This document shows positions 11,249 to 24,309 of a DNA stretch of 64,000 nt, one piece after another (position 1 is the stretch's first letter; the number at the start of each line of letters is the position of its first letter). This DNA is from Ligustrum vulgare (Eukaryota > Streptophyta > Magnoliopsida > Lamiales > Oleaceae), in NCBI GenBank assembly GCA_963555705.1, contig OY743190.1, positions 12,933,501-12,997,500 of the forward strand. Direction: 5' to 3'. The position numbers and the translations under genes were made by a program. The notes under the pieces were generated by a model that was given only the letters and a program-made list of their open reading frames with translations, did not search any database and had not been told where the DNA came from.

Positions 11249-14200
11249 TTATACATGGCCACCTGAAGCTTTTTCCAATGGGTCTTGATTGACAATAGAT
11301 ATTCCTGAGGAATAATCAAACTGCTCTCTTGTCAAGAAAACCGAATGTGGGTTCAAGCTTGACTCTAGTATCGAATGGGTAAGCACCATCTCTGGTTCTC
11401 TGAATGCTTCCACGTTTACTCTCTGCTTCTTTCCATGTCTTTCGCTTGGACTCTCAGCCGGTGAAGTCAAATGAATGCCAGAATCAGGTGTTAGTGGCTC
11501 GTGGAGGGAAGAGAAGGATTCGTCTGCAGAAAGGCTCTTGGTTTGGACACATTCTTTGGCAGGCTTGCCCCGAGAAGGAGGCTCAAATGTTGGAGCAGGA
11601 GTTGCTGGGTCAGTTCTATTATCAGATTCTAGGCGATTGTCCCCTGTTACAGGAGCTGTAACCCCTGAGCTAGGCACTCCAGAAAGAACTCCACTAATGC
11701 GTTGCTGGTCTTCAATTATCTTCTTTAAATACTTTCCCTGAGCTTCTATCCGCAACTGCAAGTGTCTTTGAACCTGTTCATTTACCAACACAACTTCTCA
11801 TGCACAGTATAAACGGTACATTAAAGAAATCATCAAAAGCGTCAGGGGAAAATAAAAAGGCAACCTTCAACAGCTTCATATACCCTCACTCCCTTCCCAG
11901 CGGAAACTTTGTCTAACAATCAGTTTGATTGGTTATATTCTTATATAATGGATGAGCTTACAGTACATATTCAATCTGAGGTTCCTCAGTCTTTCCTGAT
12001 GACATAGTTTCAATAGAAGAGACGTATGTGTGGGTTTTTGGGTGGATAACGTGAATCATAATTTTGGAGTAATTTGGAATATAGAATTTTCAGGTTATAT
12101 AAAAATAAAACTAAGGAGGAATAAATGGAATGTCCTTCAGTCATACTAGGTTAGCATTATAGAGGATCATAAATCATGTTGTCTTACAGATTATAATAAG
12201 GTAGATAGGTTCAATTATTTACAATGGAGTACTGGAGAAGGTTGTAATGCATAGATTATTAGCCGGTAAGTTGAAGAAAAGAAGTGCTACAAAAATCTTG
12301 TGTGATGCTAAAATCCCTATAATAACATAAAAAAGGTTAGTTTCACAAAACTCTTAATAGAAATGTTTAGTTTTATTGCACTAAGGACCTGATTGGTTGC
12401 AACCCCTTTTTTTCAAATCTTCCCTCAAATTCATTTTCAACCATATATTTCTATGAGACCTACCACTTGTCACATTTTTCAATTACTTTTCAACCACGTA
12501 TTCTCCCAAAACCCAAAAAAATTTGAAACTTGAAAAAGGGGTTGAGACCAAACGGGCTCTAAATCTACAAAATGTCGAGCTGTTGAATAAAAATATTTAT
12601 AAGGTGAACATAGTACAAGTGATGTTACTGAAAGGACGTGACTAAAAAAGGGACGTGATGGAGATGGATTGTGTGACAACTGACAATAGAGAGAGAAGCT
12701 CAATGTAATGGTGTATCTTTCGTTAGACCTAAAGAAGCTTCTATTCACAAGAGTGATACAATCCTCAATAAAACAAACTTCCATTCACAAGAGTTATACT
12801 GTTATACAATCTCAATAAAACAAGTTAGAAGAGGGAATGGTAAACAATTCAAATGGTCACTAAACTTAGTCACGTTTCAATTTAGTCACTCATCTGTAAT
12901 AAGGGATGACCAACCTCAAACCAAAACATGAAGTTCGAAGACCATTTTGAGGGGAAAAAATGTTGGGTGACCAAATAGAAAGCAGTCCCAAAGTTCAGTG
13001 ACTCATTTGAGTTTTTTATATTGGTTCTATTTATACAACTATTTATTTATTTACTCGAATAAAAGAAGCTATTTCTATATATCAAGAAACATTCGGTTAT
13101 GAAAGCGGTGGGAAAGAGAGATGATAACAACAAACAGTATACCTCCAGCTGCTCCTGCAGTCGTTTTTGAACCTCCATCTGCAGCTTGAGTGCTTCAGTG
13201 ATTTGCATTCCACTGCAAGCAAAAAAGAAACGAGCAATTTGTGTACCTCAGTATCAAGAATCCATTAAATGGATTGATTTGATTCCATGTCAGTTTAAGC
13301 TTGAAAAAAGTAAACGTAGGTTAAAGTTTTATGATGGGGAAATTAGAAGAGAAGCAAATCGCAAAGTTTGAAGCAGGAGGAAAATTACTCAAGAACAGCT
13401 AGCAGTACACGCAAGTTATAACTAGAGTCTTTGTCTTGGTATCAAAAAGGGAATAGGGGAGAAAATGTAAGCTTGTTTATAACAGTAGAGAGAGATAGTA
13501 CACAGAGATTGATTTAGAAATGAAAAATAAATTGTATTGATGATATAACTAATAGGGAATTGGTGTGTTTAGATGTGGGTATAGGAATTTTGAATGGTTT
13601 TAATGAAATATATCTGGACCGTTAGATTGGTTTTTAAGTTAGGTGGTGGTATTTATTTATCAAATCCCTTGGTAGGAGGCACGGTCCCCTATATATCTTA
13701 ATTCTTAAATAGTTGGAAGGTTCAAGAAACAATTACATGCTCGTGTGAGTCAGACAACAAAAATGTTTGACAAGAAAAAAGAAATTGTACTTACGATGAA
13801 CCATGCAAACTGGAAAGCACATCTCCAGTTTCCTTCTTTTCAGCATTTTTTCCTTATATAGAGAAAACAAGACAAAATGAACACATAAGCCAAGCTTAAA
13901 ATATTATTTACTTCCAGATATGCTAAAAAGTTCAGCACATTTTGAAAACATAGATGACAATTACAGTCAAATCTACTTCTTGTATGCATTACAATGCAAT
14001 ATGTTAACCTACCATCAGATGAAGAATCTGGAAGATACTTAGCAAGTCGATATTTCTGTTTAAAATAAAAAAAGCAACGTAAGCCACCAAGCAGAGAAAA
14101 CAGACACAGAGACATTTTGAAAGGAATATCATGGCATATACACCTGTAAATGGCTTTTTACATGGTAAATAGTTAGCCCTTGAACGCCCATAACTCTGAG

Positions 14201-16089
14201 AACACCTTTTGGAGTAGCTCCTGAAATAGGGAAATAAAACTCTGATAAAATTGATGTTAGTGAGTGAATGAAGAGTGAACTAGGAGTTTCCCATTTAAGT
14301 CACAGAAATCTGCCAACATGATATTCCACAGTATTTGTTGTAAGCTAAATCTTCTAAAATGTTCTCTATAGAATTCAATATTTTCAGATACTAAATGCAG
14401 ATAATATGAAGACCATGTCTTTTCCTCTAAGATGCATGGACAGGCAGACACAAACACGCTGTGATTTTCCAAAAAAGTAGGACACAGACATGTTGTTTAA
14501 ATTATTTGAGATTTTACATTAATTTCTTATATCCTTATTTTTATACTTAATACATTCAGTACTTTTTCTAGATTTGATTTGGTGAAACCTTTTATTATTG
14601 TACGAGTATCTATTTATTATAATTAACTTACTTCGATCTAAACTATAAAATACTAGAGTCAGAAAAAGAAAAATACATATAGTAGGTGTAAAACATGTCC
14701 TGGAATGTTCAAGGAGTGTCGGACAAGGAAGTCTCTGTGAGATGAACGAAGGATCTAGGTCCTGTTGCCTTTTGCCATTGGCTTTTGGTTCCATCTAATT
14801 TAGCACATACGTGGTAATGTGACATGGACATGTGATGGAGGATTAGATTTCGGTTTATTTTTCTTGGTTATCTTGATGATTCCATCTATATTGGTTTTGC
14901 GTTTGAAAAGTCTACTAAACCACGTGAGAAAAAGTCATGCACCCACCACCCTTTGTAAGAAAAGCCTTTCTCAAGAAATTTAATTATTGAATCTATCTTG
15001 ACACCGTGTTTTGCAGTATAATTCATCACCAGCAATTAAGAATATTCACCCAACCTAATTTTCCTTCAGCCATAATATCTTACTTAAGCAGTCAGGGTGA
15101 GTTGGTCAGAGACTTCCATGAACATTAAACCATAGTAGAATAATTTAACATGTATAAATAAAATTGATCATAAGCAAAGATATCATGCCAAGAGCACATA
15201 TAATCGTGTGTATGTTTATTTTCCGCAATTCATGGACATTGTGTGGTCATTGTTCAATGAGATTCATCCATTTAGTGGTTTGAGAAATTTGCCTGCGTGG
15301 TACCAGAGTTCACCCAACAAACTTTTTAAGGTTGATGGTTCGAATCCTTGGGAACGCGCCCAGCCTTGCATGAGACAAAACCCCCTTCTCAGGGATAGTT
15401 CATGTGTTATGAGTTGCCTAAGGGTACCGTCAACAAAGTCTATCACCAAAAGACCTTGTAAGGCCTGTGTGGGTACTTTGACTAGCAAATGAAAGAAAAA
15501 GAAAATAGAAATCCTTCCATTTGTGCATATACTTAAAGTAGAGATACTCAAAGTACAGGCAGTAAGCATTCTTCTATGTTGCCCTTTTCTGGAACATTGA
15601 TAAAATGAAACCTCTTTCGACACTATGACCACAACCCTCAAATAAAGTAACACCTCACCAACTAAATTTCTGAAGATAAAACTGTTACTTTCTGTTCATT
15701 TTTGTGTGTCAGTATTCAGTAAACTAGTGTTTTATTATTACATCATTTACCTAATTATGTATTTATCATTAGCTATTTGTGTATTTTCCTTTAGTTTGTT
15801 CAGTGTTGATAAATTACAATAAGTAGCAAGGGCAGATAGAAATAGAAATAGAAAATGAAAACAACTTACGATCAGGACCACCGAGCTGCGCTACAGCATC
15901 AATAAAACGTTCATGAAGCTCACGCGTCCAGCGAAGCCGCTGTTTAGAAGACAGACTAGGATTGTTGTTGGCGTTTTTACCTCCATTGCTAGTACCCATG
16001 ATGCTGGCACCACAGTCTGACGACTGACTGCAAACCACTGGATTGGTATGAACCAAACTTGAGTTAGGGATGCCTTTTGGTTTGAACAT
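11249..16089 (-). CDS. PHL7: MYB-CC (G2-like) transcription factor, PHL7-like
   Basis: A nuclear DNA-binding regulator of the PHR1-like family, several of whose members bind phosphate-starvation elements as dimers. Six coding exons join in frame: 15870-16089, 14144-14220, 14013-14055, 13795-13852, 13143-13212 and 11249-11773, giving 330 residues. All introns are GT-AG. The start is the first ATG of exon 1. Residues 51-108 form the single MYB domain, with [12 protein letters not shown] at the front and [11 protein letters not shown] at about 96-106. The MYB-CC coiled coil follows at about 134-181, with its LHEQLE-type motif as LQEQLE (151-156). The rest is acidic and low complexity, with PATPAPT and EPLTPDSG stretches that resemble Arabidopsis PHL7 (At2g01060). 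No stop or frameshift is present, so it looks functional. Introns 1 and 5 are long and carry transposons. Family is certain; the exact orthologue is inferred. Confidence 0.93.
12385..12559. mobile_element. MITE, 175 bp, TAA duplication, in intron 5 of the PHL7-like gene
   Basis: The ends are GGACCTGATTGGTTGCAACC and GGTTGAGACCAAACGGGCTC, imperfect inverted repeats that share the CAACCCCTTTTT core. TAA lies on both sides (12382-12384, 12560-12562). Size and duplication fit a Tourist-like element. It lies between exons 6 and 5 and does not touch a splice site. Confidence 0.85.
15255..15495 (+). mobile_element. tRNA-derived SINE in intron 1 of the PHL7-like gene
   Basis: On the plus strand, opposite to the host gene, a box-A-like TTTAGTGGTTTGAG (about 15270-15283) precedes a box-B match, GGTTCGAATCC (about 15338-15348). 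A GC-richer body follows, ending in an A-rich tail, 'aaatgaaagaaaaagaaaat', at about 15488-15507. Exact ends and target duplication were not settled. The plus-strand reading frame here is a by-product. Confidence 0.6.
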
Positions 16090-16863
16090 AAGTCATTAAT
16101 CTATGGCTGAGACATAAAAATAACAAATATCAACAATGTAACGCCATAGGAATGCAAATCAGGCCAAACAAACACTTCCAAGTTAAAGGAGTTACATGCT
16201 TTCCTTATAAATACACTGATGCAGGGCCATGATTGACAAAGTGCACATTTACGAGGATGCCCTTCATAATTTATTTATTTTTTAAATTTACATTGGCTAG
16301 CTAGAAACAATTTATAAATATACACATGCAATGATGTGTATGAGTGTGTTGTTTAATTTTTTTACCTAGTAGAAGTGTCCTGAAAGCCTAATCAAGCTTC
16401 ATTTTATTAATTGCACTCATCTGATCCCGCTGATTGAAAATAATAAAACTGACATCAGAAAATGCATATCAAAACCACAAGCTATAACAAAACACCTTTT
16501 GACTTCAAGACAAAATTATTGTACGGTCCAAACTTTTTGGAAAGCCGTGGAAGACACAGAGTCAAAATTAGAAAATAGCGGGAAAACAGCAATTCTATGA
16601 TAGGATAAGTAAATTCAGTCAGTTTATAACATAAATATTCCTAAAAAAAAAAAAAATAATAATTAAGCAACCATTCAATTCATCAAATTAGGATTACAAA
16701 GCAACAGAGTGAACATTTCTGTTTTTCCCGATAAGAAATTCTGCAGAACCCTCCAAAAGTCGTGACCTTTAACAGTTGACCAAATTCCAAAAGCACAAAC
16801 AAAATATATATAATTACAAAAAAGAAGGTACAAATAAAAGTAGAGGAAAAAGGAGAATCATAC

Positions 16864-17010
16864 CCAGATCTATGAAATTCCAGTCGTATTTCTCCAACCC
16901 GTGAGTTAGACTAAAATCATACTGATAATATCGATTTCAGCTACACAAAATCGTCCGTGAAAATATCAAGTTGATGTTCGGTTGGGTGGGCAAGCTACGA
17001 GGGGAATAGG
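16864..17010 (-). promoter_or_regulatory. Probable 5' UTR exon and promoter side of the PHL7-like gene
   Basis: On the minus strand a possible donor (GATCTGG then GTATGATT) at about 16863 could pair with the acceptor TTATGTCTCAG just upstream of the start codon at about 16105. That would make an intron within the 5' UTR, as in many plant regulators. Promoter elements were not identified. Confidence 0.35.
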
Positions 17011-17029
17011 GAAAAGCTAGCCTATTTGT

Positions 17030-17565
17030 CAGGTCTCCTGTTTCTGAACCACGATTTAATCCCACATATTTTTCTCCTTCAATTTTTAACCACACATATT
17101 ATTTAAAAAACACAAAAAAATCAAAAAAATAATTTTAATTTCCTACCAAACGCTGCCCGTATGAAACATTTCCAATTACATATTATTAATTAATAAAATA
17201 AAATAATTTACACACTAACCTCTATTTAATAAATAATTTACAAATCACACAACTTTTGAAAACACTTTTAACAGTATTGTAGGAAGCGTAAAGCATAAAA
17301 AAATTACGAGACTGAGCTTCAAGTCTAAAGAAAGTAAACTTGGCAATGGATGAGCAAAACATGAAGGCTAAACTTTAAATTTAAGCGCATCAATGTGTAA
17401 GCATAAGTAAGTTTTTTAATCATACGCATTTTTTCTTTCAACTTTTCAACTACATATTGTATCTTGTAATAATAAATAATTTAGTTTATAAATCACTAAA
17501 ATATTTCATAACGGAAGCTAAATTTATAAACTTTCAAAACTTTTTAACCACATATCCTATCATAA
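17030..17565. other. Intergenic AT-rich DNA with MITE fragments
   Basis: Marks of the common AT-rich MITE family are visible: 'tttttaaccacacatatt' near 17083-17100, ending in 'ctaccaaacgctgcc' near 17144-17158. No gene is seen. Confidence 0.5.
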
Positions 17566-20500
17566 TCCTAACTATATTAAAAGAGGCTAAGAAAAAATAT
17601 ACTAATATTTATAAAGCATCATCAATGACATCAATTGGGTTTTTCTTTTTTCACATTTCCTATTTAATTGGTCTATTATATTTTTTTACTATTGTTTTTC
17701 TACTATTGTAAGACACACTTTGGTCTTATATATATACAGTCTAGTTCTTCTGCACGTGTCGCGTAGGACGCGCAAGAGAACCAGTATGGGGCAAAGCTCA
17801 TATAATTAATTACTAATAAGGTTTGAGCCGTTGTTTTTTTATTTTTTGTTTAATTTTTTTTATATTGTTTATTTTGTTTGTTTTATTTTAACTCTATATT
17901 TATGCCTATGTTTAGTATTGATAAAAATCAGATTTTTAATAAATTTTAATAAAAATTGATGATGTGTGTGGTTGAAAAGTTGTATGTTCCATAAAATGTG
18001 TGATTAGACTAAATATTGATTTTAAATTTGATTATATAAAATCTAAATTTTAAATGCTACCAAACAGAGGCTACATAATTCTATTTATTGTACTTATTTT
18101 ATCTTATAATTTGATTTTTTTGTAATGTATTATTTTTATCTTTTATCTTGTCATAATAAATTTTAATATACGTACATGTATTAAATTTCATTTCATTTAA
18201 TATTTATAATAATACCGTAAAATATGTTTGATATTCAAATAACATTGCAATACATTAATATAAAATGAAGTAGACCTCGCATAAATTAGATAAATTTCCT
18301 TAAAATATAATTCAAACTATGTTGAATAAGTACACCAATATTTACTAGTGGAATAAATACAATGTCATCCCCTTCTATTCTTAAAAATTAGTATAAAAAA
18401 ATAATTATTTTATGAAATAATTCAAATACTGGCTAATAAGTGCAAAACTTTCTGTAAAAAAAATAAAATGAAATAAACACCAAGTTATAAAATTAAACAA
18501 ATTAACAATTTAAATTTATATATAACACAACACATTTAGCCTTCGTTTGATAATACTGTAGCGGTTTTTAAAGTGATTTATTTATGATTTTGATGTAAAA
18601 TATTTGGTTGAAAATTGGAGAAAAAAAACGTGTATGTTTCAAAAGTGATTTAAGAAATTATATGATTTATGAATCAATTTATAATAAATCATTTACTAAA
18701 CACGTGCTTAAGCTTTGTAAATAAAAAAAATAACTTATCAAAAAATTCAAAAAAAAGATAGATAAACAAGCTTCTAAAAATATTTTTATTCTTTCTCGTT
18801 CTTATATTCTGAATGAAGTGTATTTTTTGAATGAACGAATGAAACTTACATGAAGAATAAATTTTATAAACAAGTATATACTATATAAGACCAAATAAAT
18901 AAATAAATAAATAAGTAAATAATAATAATAATAATAATAAAAAGGTTGTCAGCCGCAACCTTGAGTTTTTCTTTTTTCCACATTTCCTATTAAATTTGTT
19001 ATTTTTTATTTTGCTTTATTTCCTTTGTTTAGTTAATTTTGAAAGCTAAAAAATTGTAATAGCAAAATCTTAATATCGATGTGAAGATTTCGCACATTAC
19101 CTATTATATTTTTTTCGAATTACCCATTTGGTAATAATGGTTTATAAATTGATTTATTTTTTATTTTGAAATAAAATGTGTGGTTGAAAAGTATATGGAG
19201 AAAATGTGTGTGGTTAAAAAGTAATTTGAGAAATTGTGTTGGTTTATAAACCACTTACCAAACGTAGCAAAATTATAGTCATTTCGAATGATCCCTTAAG
19301 AATGTATTTTATCTTTCAATAATTTTTTCTTTCGTTTGATTGATTTTGTGGGCACAAATGAGGTCGCAATAACAAGATCTTTATATTAATATGAAGCTCT
19401 TACATAATACTTTATCACATTATTTTCGAATTACAAAATCGTCAATTGTGGCAAAAATTATAGACATTTAAAATAATCCCGTAACAATTTATTTTTCATT
19501 TTTTTCACACTTCTACTTTTGTCTCAGTTTTGATATATACACTTTAAACAAAACTAGATCTTTAATACACCACTTTGACAAGCTTATAAAAACTACAAAA
19601 TTATATATTCAAGATCATATAACGATTTTCAAAATACGGCGAATGCAAATCTAAAAATAACCACTCATCTTTTTAAAATTCTTATAATTATTGCTCCTTA
19701 AAAATCTATTTTTCAATTTCCTTTTACGTGTTAACTTTCGCCCTATTTTCAAAATCATTCATGTTTTTGACAAAAAAAATTAGTTTATAATATGTTCAAT
19801 TTCCGTCTCTCCCTCTTTTATCATTTTTTGTTTTTTAAATTCCCTTTTATAGGTTAATTTTACTGGCTCAAATAAAATCGTAATAACATGATCTTGATAT
19901 CAATGTGAATCTCTCATACAATACTTTACAACATTATTTTCGAGTTATTGAATTATCAATCTACCTATGTCTTCTAATTGAACTCTTTAACATATATTCT
20001 AACTCTTTTAACATAGACACATATATCTGGCGTGTGTTTGAGACTCATTATTTCAAATAATGTGATTTTTAATAATGGATTTTTTAAAATTATGTGGTTA
20101 AAAATTATAATTTTTTTTTTTAATTTATGTGTAGATTATTTTATTAGTAAAATGCATCTTTGAAAATTAATTTTTAAAAAATGAGTTAATGAGTGTCAAA
20201 CAGGAACCGAGTTTATCTAACTCTGTTGTAGCCAATTCTCAATGTTCACGTTGTTGTCAAGATAGTGGAAATGGAGCTTGGAGATGGATGGATTTTTCAC
20301 AAGAACTATACGATTGTCAATACATTTCATATTTTCATTGGTTTTGTAAGATTTTATATGTTTTCTTGTGATATATGAATCATAAATAATCGACTACTGG
20401 TTTTTGGATGTTTTGATTTAAAACAGGGTTTTTATTTTTTTATAAAGGTGTAATATATTTGTTAGCATAACTCTCTCTTTTTGTCATTTTCTTCATCTTT

Positions 20501-20576
20501 GTAATTTTCTTACCCGTCAATGCTATTATATACACAATTATTACCGCACTCTGTGCATCGCACGGGCCACCACTAG
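17566..20576 (+). mobile_element. Non-autonomous Helitron candidate, 3011 bp
   Basis: The 5' end is TCCTAACTATATTAAAAGAG directly after an A. The 3' end is a small hairpin (GTGC-ATC-GCAC, about 20552-20562) followed by GGGCCACCA and CTAG at 20573-20576, then a T. TC start, subterminal hairpin, CTAG end and A/T target are the Helitron signature. The interior is AT-rich and without Rep/helicase coding. It repeats a segment: 'gggtttttcttttttcacatttcctat' near 17638 and its diverged copy near 18963. AT-rich MITE copies are also inside (for example about 18540-18710 and 19125-19270). Confidence 0.75.
18890..18945. repeat. (AAAT)n/(AAT)n microsatellite
   Basis: Runs of 'aaataaataaataaataag' are followed by 'aataataataataataat'. 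Confidence 0.85.
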
Positions 20577-21095
20577 TTCTTCAAAAAATCACTATTTTAT
20601 AACTCAATTTTGTAAAAAAATAAAATAAAATAAAATAAAATAAAATAAAAAATAAAAAAATTGGGGGCTCAACTTAGTGTAATTTTTTTCCTGGATTTTT
20701 GAGGAAATTACTGTGAGGTCTACTTTTAAAAATTGCAATTCAAATATCATACCAAACTTAAATATCTTCAAATTTAATTAGAATTTCAATAAATAATTAA
20801 TAAACTAAAATAATCTAAAATCTAAAATTATTTTCTATATCCACATACTCGAGGAATACATAGAAAATACCCAATTAAATTTACCAATTCTTAAAAATAC
20901 CAATACAATTTTATAACTTTTGGAAATAGCCTTAAACATTAGAAACTATCAAGAATACCCTTACACATAACATTTCAACTATAGACATCAAGATTTAGAA
21001 AACTCTAATTTAGTCCTTAGATAATTTTGTTTATATAATTTTAATTGATTTTTGTTTATACAATTTTTGTTCGCTCATTGTAGCACCCCCTCCAT
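20577..21095. other. AT-rich spacer between Helitron and pararetrovirus
   Basis: Contains an (AAAAT)n run at about 20618-20655. No gene is seen. It may include viral leader sequence upstream of the primer site, but nothing diagnostic is visible. Confidence 0.5.
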
Positions 21096-21107
21096 TGGTA
21101 TCAGAGC
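21096..21107 (+). promoter_or_regulatory. Initiator-methionine tRNA primer-binding site
   Basis: TGGTATCAGAGC is complementary to the 3' end of plant initiator tRNA-Met, the primer used by Caulimoviridae and by most Ty1/copia elements. Here it is followed by A-rich coding remnants of the same style as the capsid region further on, so it is assigned to the virus. A copia origin cannot be fully excluded. Confidence 0.7.
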
Positions 21108-21549
21108 CATATGACAGATCTAAAAGATAAATATTATATGACAAAAAATAAAAATAAATATATTATACATACACCAGAATTTATAATCATTCAGACATGA
21201 ATATTAACTGATAATAAAAAATAGAAATCTTAAAAGCCTTAAAAGGTTTAGATGAAGATATAAGAAGAGATATTTATGATCTAATAAATGAAATATAATA
21301 AAAGAAGATTTTATAATAAATGAAATATTAGATTTAATAGAGAATGACATCATCGAAGAATTAATACAAAATGATATCACAGAAGAGTATGGAATACCAT
21401 AGAACAGATCCTCAATTAGCTAAATATCTAGACATAGAAATAAAAAAAAAATAGATTTAATAATAGAACAAAGAAGAAGTTTAATGGATCAAGTAAGAGA
21501 AGAAAGAAATATAAAAAGACAAGAAAAGTTAAGATTAAAATTATCTACA
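21108..21549 (+). pseudogene. Viral 5' coding remnant, before the Helitron
   Basis: A-rich DNA that reads as Lys/Glu/Ile-rich coiled-coil-like segments, broken by stops. The same style resumes at 23991-24309 on the other side of the Helitron, and again after the 812-bp element. It is probably the first ORF of the virus; no specific function was recognised. Confidence 0.5.
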
Positions 21550-23835
21550 TCTACACTACCTTAAAAGTGTGGATGGAAAGAATCTTTTGATTAGACAAAT
21601 TTGACCTCACATATTTTCCTTTATACCAAATATATCCTTTATAACACTTATTATTACACTAAAACGTAATTTGCTCAAAAAAAAGAAAAAAAAAATAATA
21701 AAAGGCCAAAACGTAACCTCCCTTTCCTATCCTATCTTTCATTACACTTTTATTACACGTAACCTCCCATTGATTACAAGTTCTCCATTTTTTTGTCTGA
21801 ATCAGTTTTATTACATCCTCTGTTCTGTAAACCCTGTTTTTTGGGGGGTTTTTTTTTTTTTTAAACCAATTTTTAAATTACACAATTCTCCAGATCAATC
21901 TCTAACCCTACACATTTTCTCTCTCCACTTTTTAACCATCCATCTACCTAAAAAACAACAAAAAAAACTGTTTTTTTTTTCTTCAAAGTCGCCGAAACCC
22001 TAGAAAACTCTAAAAGGCAAAAATCCCCCTACATGATCTCCGTCTTGCAGCCAGTTCTTCCATTTTCCATCGGTGTTGAGGTCATCCATGTTAGATCTAC
22101 CGGCGACCAGAACCCTAGAAACTCCGACAGGCACTGGTAAACCGAGATCCCCTTTTACATTCTACTAACCCAAACAAAATTTTTACATGAATCTTAGAAA
22201 TTCGTTCAATATCTCAACTTTGTTGATTTTGTGGTTCACTTGCGTGATATATTGATATTGTCGTTTTTGAAATTACATATTTTGTGCTGAAATTCTGAAG
22301 ATCGTGACATGTTTTTTAGTTTTATTCCATTGTGATTTCCTGTTATTATTTTCTTTGTTTATGATTTCTTGTTTTTATTTGCTTTAAGATTTTGCCTTTG
22401 TTTTGATCGTCAGGTTGATTAAGAATAACTGGTGAATTTTGGGAAATTTCTACTATAAAATTTCTGTCGTACGTTTGAATTTAATTTAATAATTATGTTT
22501 ATCTTTATGTTTTGGAACTTTAATTAATTGTGATTTTTTTCTCTATCCCCGCTCCTCCCTTGTGTGGTTAACTTTGGTTCTTGCTACTTTGTTGAAACAA
22601 CTATTTGTGTATAAACATTTGATAGCTTAGAATAGGTATAAGGCAGGTTTGGGATTCAACTTATTGTTGTATGAAGCAATTTTAATTGTATAGATTCATT
22701 TGACATCGGGAGGCTGTTTGATATGATTTGTGGCAACTGAGAAATTCCCTTGGACTTGAACATTTGAAGATTGAACTTAACTTGCTTTATGTTCCATGGT
22801 TTTCACATTTGGATTGATGGGACCACTTTTCTTGCAATGGGTGAAATATTTTGACATGTTGCATTTTGGTTTTTATGTAAATGATCTTAGGATTTAGTTC
22901 TAATTATCATTTAATTGAAAGCTAATGTGAATTTACCAAGAAAGTGTTTTATGTTAAGAATTTTTTTTGGCTATGATGTGCCTTTACTACTTTAAATTTT
23001 CATTCATAGAAGACTTGTAATCATAGTTATCAAAATCTGACAGGTCGATCCGGGGGGTTTTAGTTGGTCTATTTGATATGGAATCGATCAAGACCTAATC
23101 AAACTGTAGAGGGCAAAAGCACGCATTACTATTGCAAGGCAATTCTTCAAGATGCTACCATTCTTGTTTTCGTCTTTAGTACTCTTTTTAGAGTGTTTTT
23201 CAATTATATAAGTAATTGGTTTTGGAGAAGACCACTCCAATGAATTAATGCAAGCAGAGATTTTAGAGTACACTGGTCCCTGGCATCCCACCTTCTGCCA
23301 TGTGCAAAAAAGACCCTGGTATTGGTGTTCTGATGGCGGTAACCTTTGGACAAACTCTGCCTCTGCCTCCATTGGATTTTTGCCCTGTACAACTTCTTTC
23401 TCATTGTTTCCATAGGATTCTTGGAGTTTTTTCTCTTTTTTTTTAATAGGATTCTTACAGTTAATGATTAAATTATGAAATCTCTTATCAATTTATTTCT
23501 CACGTGAATTTCGTAATGATAGTGTTATGGAGCAATGCATATTTTTTGCTATTTCAAAGTTGAATGGATTTTATGGATTACAAAAATTATTTAATATGGA
23601 GAATTTTTTTTCAGATTATAAATAGTTCGTAATTTTTAATCTCCTAATTAATATGATTTGGACTATTATTTAATGTTTAGAATTATTCAAAGGTTAGAAA
23701 CAAACATATGCTAAGGTGTAGGATACAACATTTTTACTACTAAGAGCATAAAATTTCGATTTGATGTAATTGTGTTCAAAGAAGTACTGCAATATTTGCA
23801 ACGTTATATTTTAATTTATTCAAAACTTTGTGACG

Positions 23836-23902
<67 letters not shown>

Positions 23903-23990
23903 AATCCCTTAAATTTGGTATAGCTTCAAATTTAGTGCTCCTATCATGTATCGTTTAAGTGAGACGTGCAACGTACGTGCTTACTACTAG
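21550..23990 (+). mobile_element. Non-autonomous Helitron candidate, 2441 bp, inside the pararetrovirus
   Basis: The 5' end is TCTACACTACCTTAAAAGTG after an A. The 3' end is CTAG at 23987-23990, preceded by a GTGC-rich short palindrome (about 23964-23980) and followed by T. Both sides are viral coding-like sequence. The interior includes a GC-richer block (about 22010-22150) containing 'aaccctagaaactccgac' and a donor-like 'ctggtaaacc', which looks like a captured 5' exon and intron of a host gene (inference). The source gene was not recognised. Confidence 0.72.
23839..23900. repeat. (AT)n microsatellite
   Basis: About 31 AT units within the Helitron. Confidence 0.97.
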
Positions 23991-24309
23991 TTAGAGAAAA
24001 AGAGAGAATATTATAATAGAATCTTAAAGCAATTACCTAGAATACAAATGATTTTAGAAAATAAAGAAAGAATCAATAAAGAGAAATATGATAAAACATG
24101 ACAAATAGAAGATTGTGTGAAATTATAGAGCACGACATAGAAAATTAATGATAAAATCAATTGAAAATTTTTGTAAATATCAAATAATGAATTATAACGA
24201 AACAAAATATGAAACAGAACTTATTCTAGAAATTGAACATATCAAAGGAAGAAGTTGATGACAGAATTTCCAAAAATAAAACTTGAAAAACAAATCATAG
24301 AAAATATAA
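23991..24309 (+). pseudogene. Viral coiled-coil remnant
   Basis: A-rich broken coding sequence that continues from the segment ending at 21549. It ends in TAA (24307-24309), which serves as the target duplication of the next insertion. Confidence 0.5.

Noticed and set aside
15264..15653. Minus-strand 129-residue frame in the PHL7 intron
   Set aside because: It overlaps the SINE on the opposite strand and has no protein-like features.
21096..21107. Primer site as part of a Ty1/copia element
   Set aside because: No LTR ends directly before it and no copia gag follows; the downstream sequence is like the viral remnant. Kept as viral with moderate confidence.
21671..22003. Frame of 110 residues, Phe/Pro-rich
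   Set aside because: Homopolymer runs and AT-rich MITE sequence, no conserved motif; lies within the Helitron.
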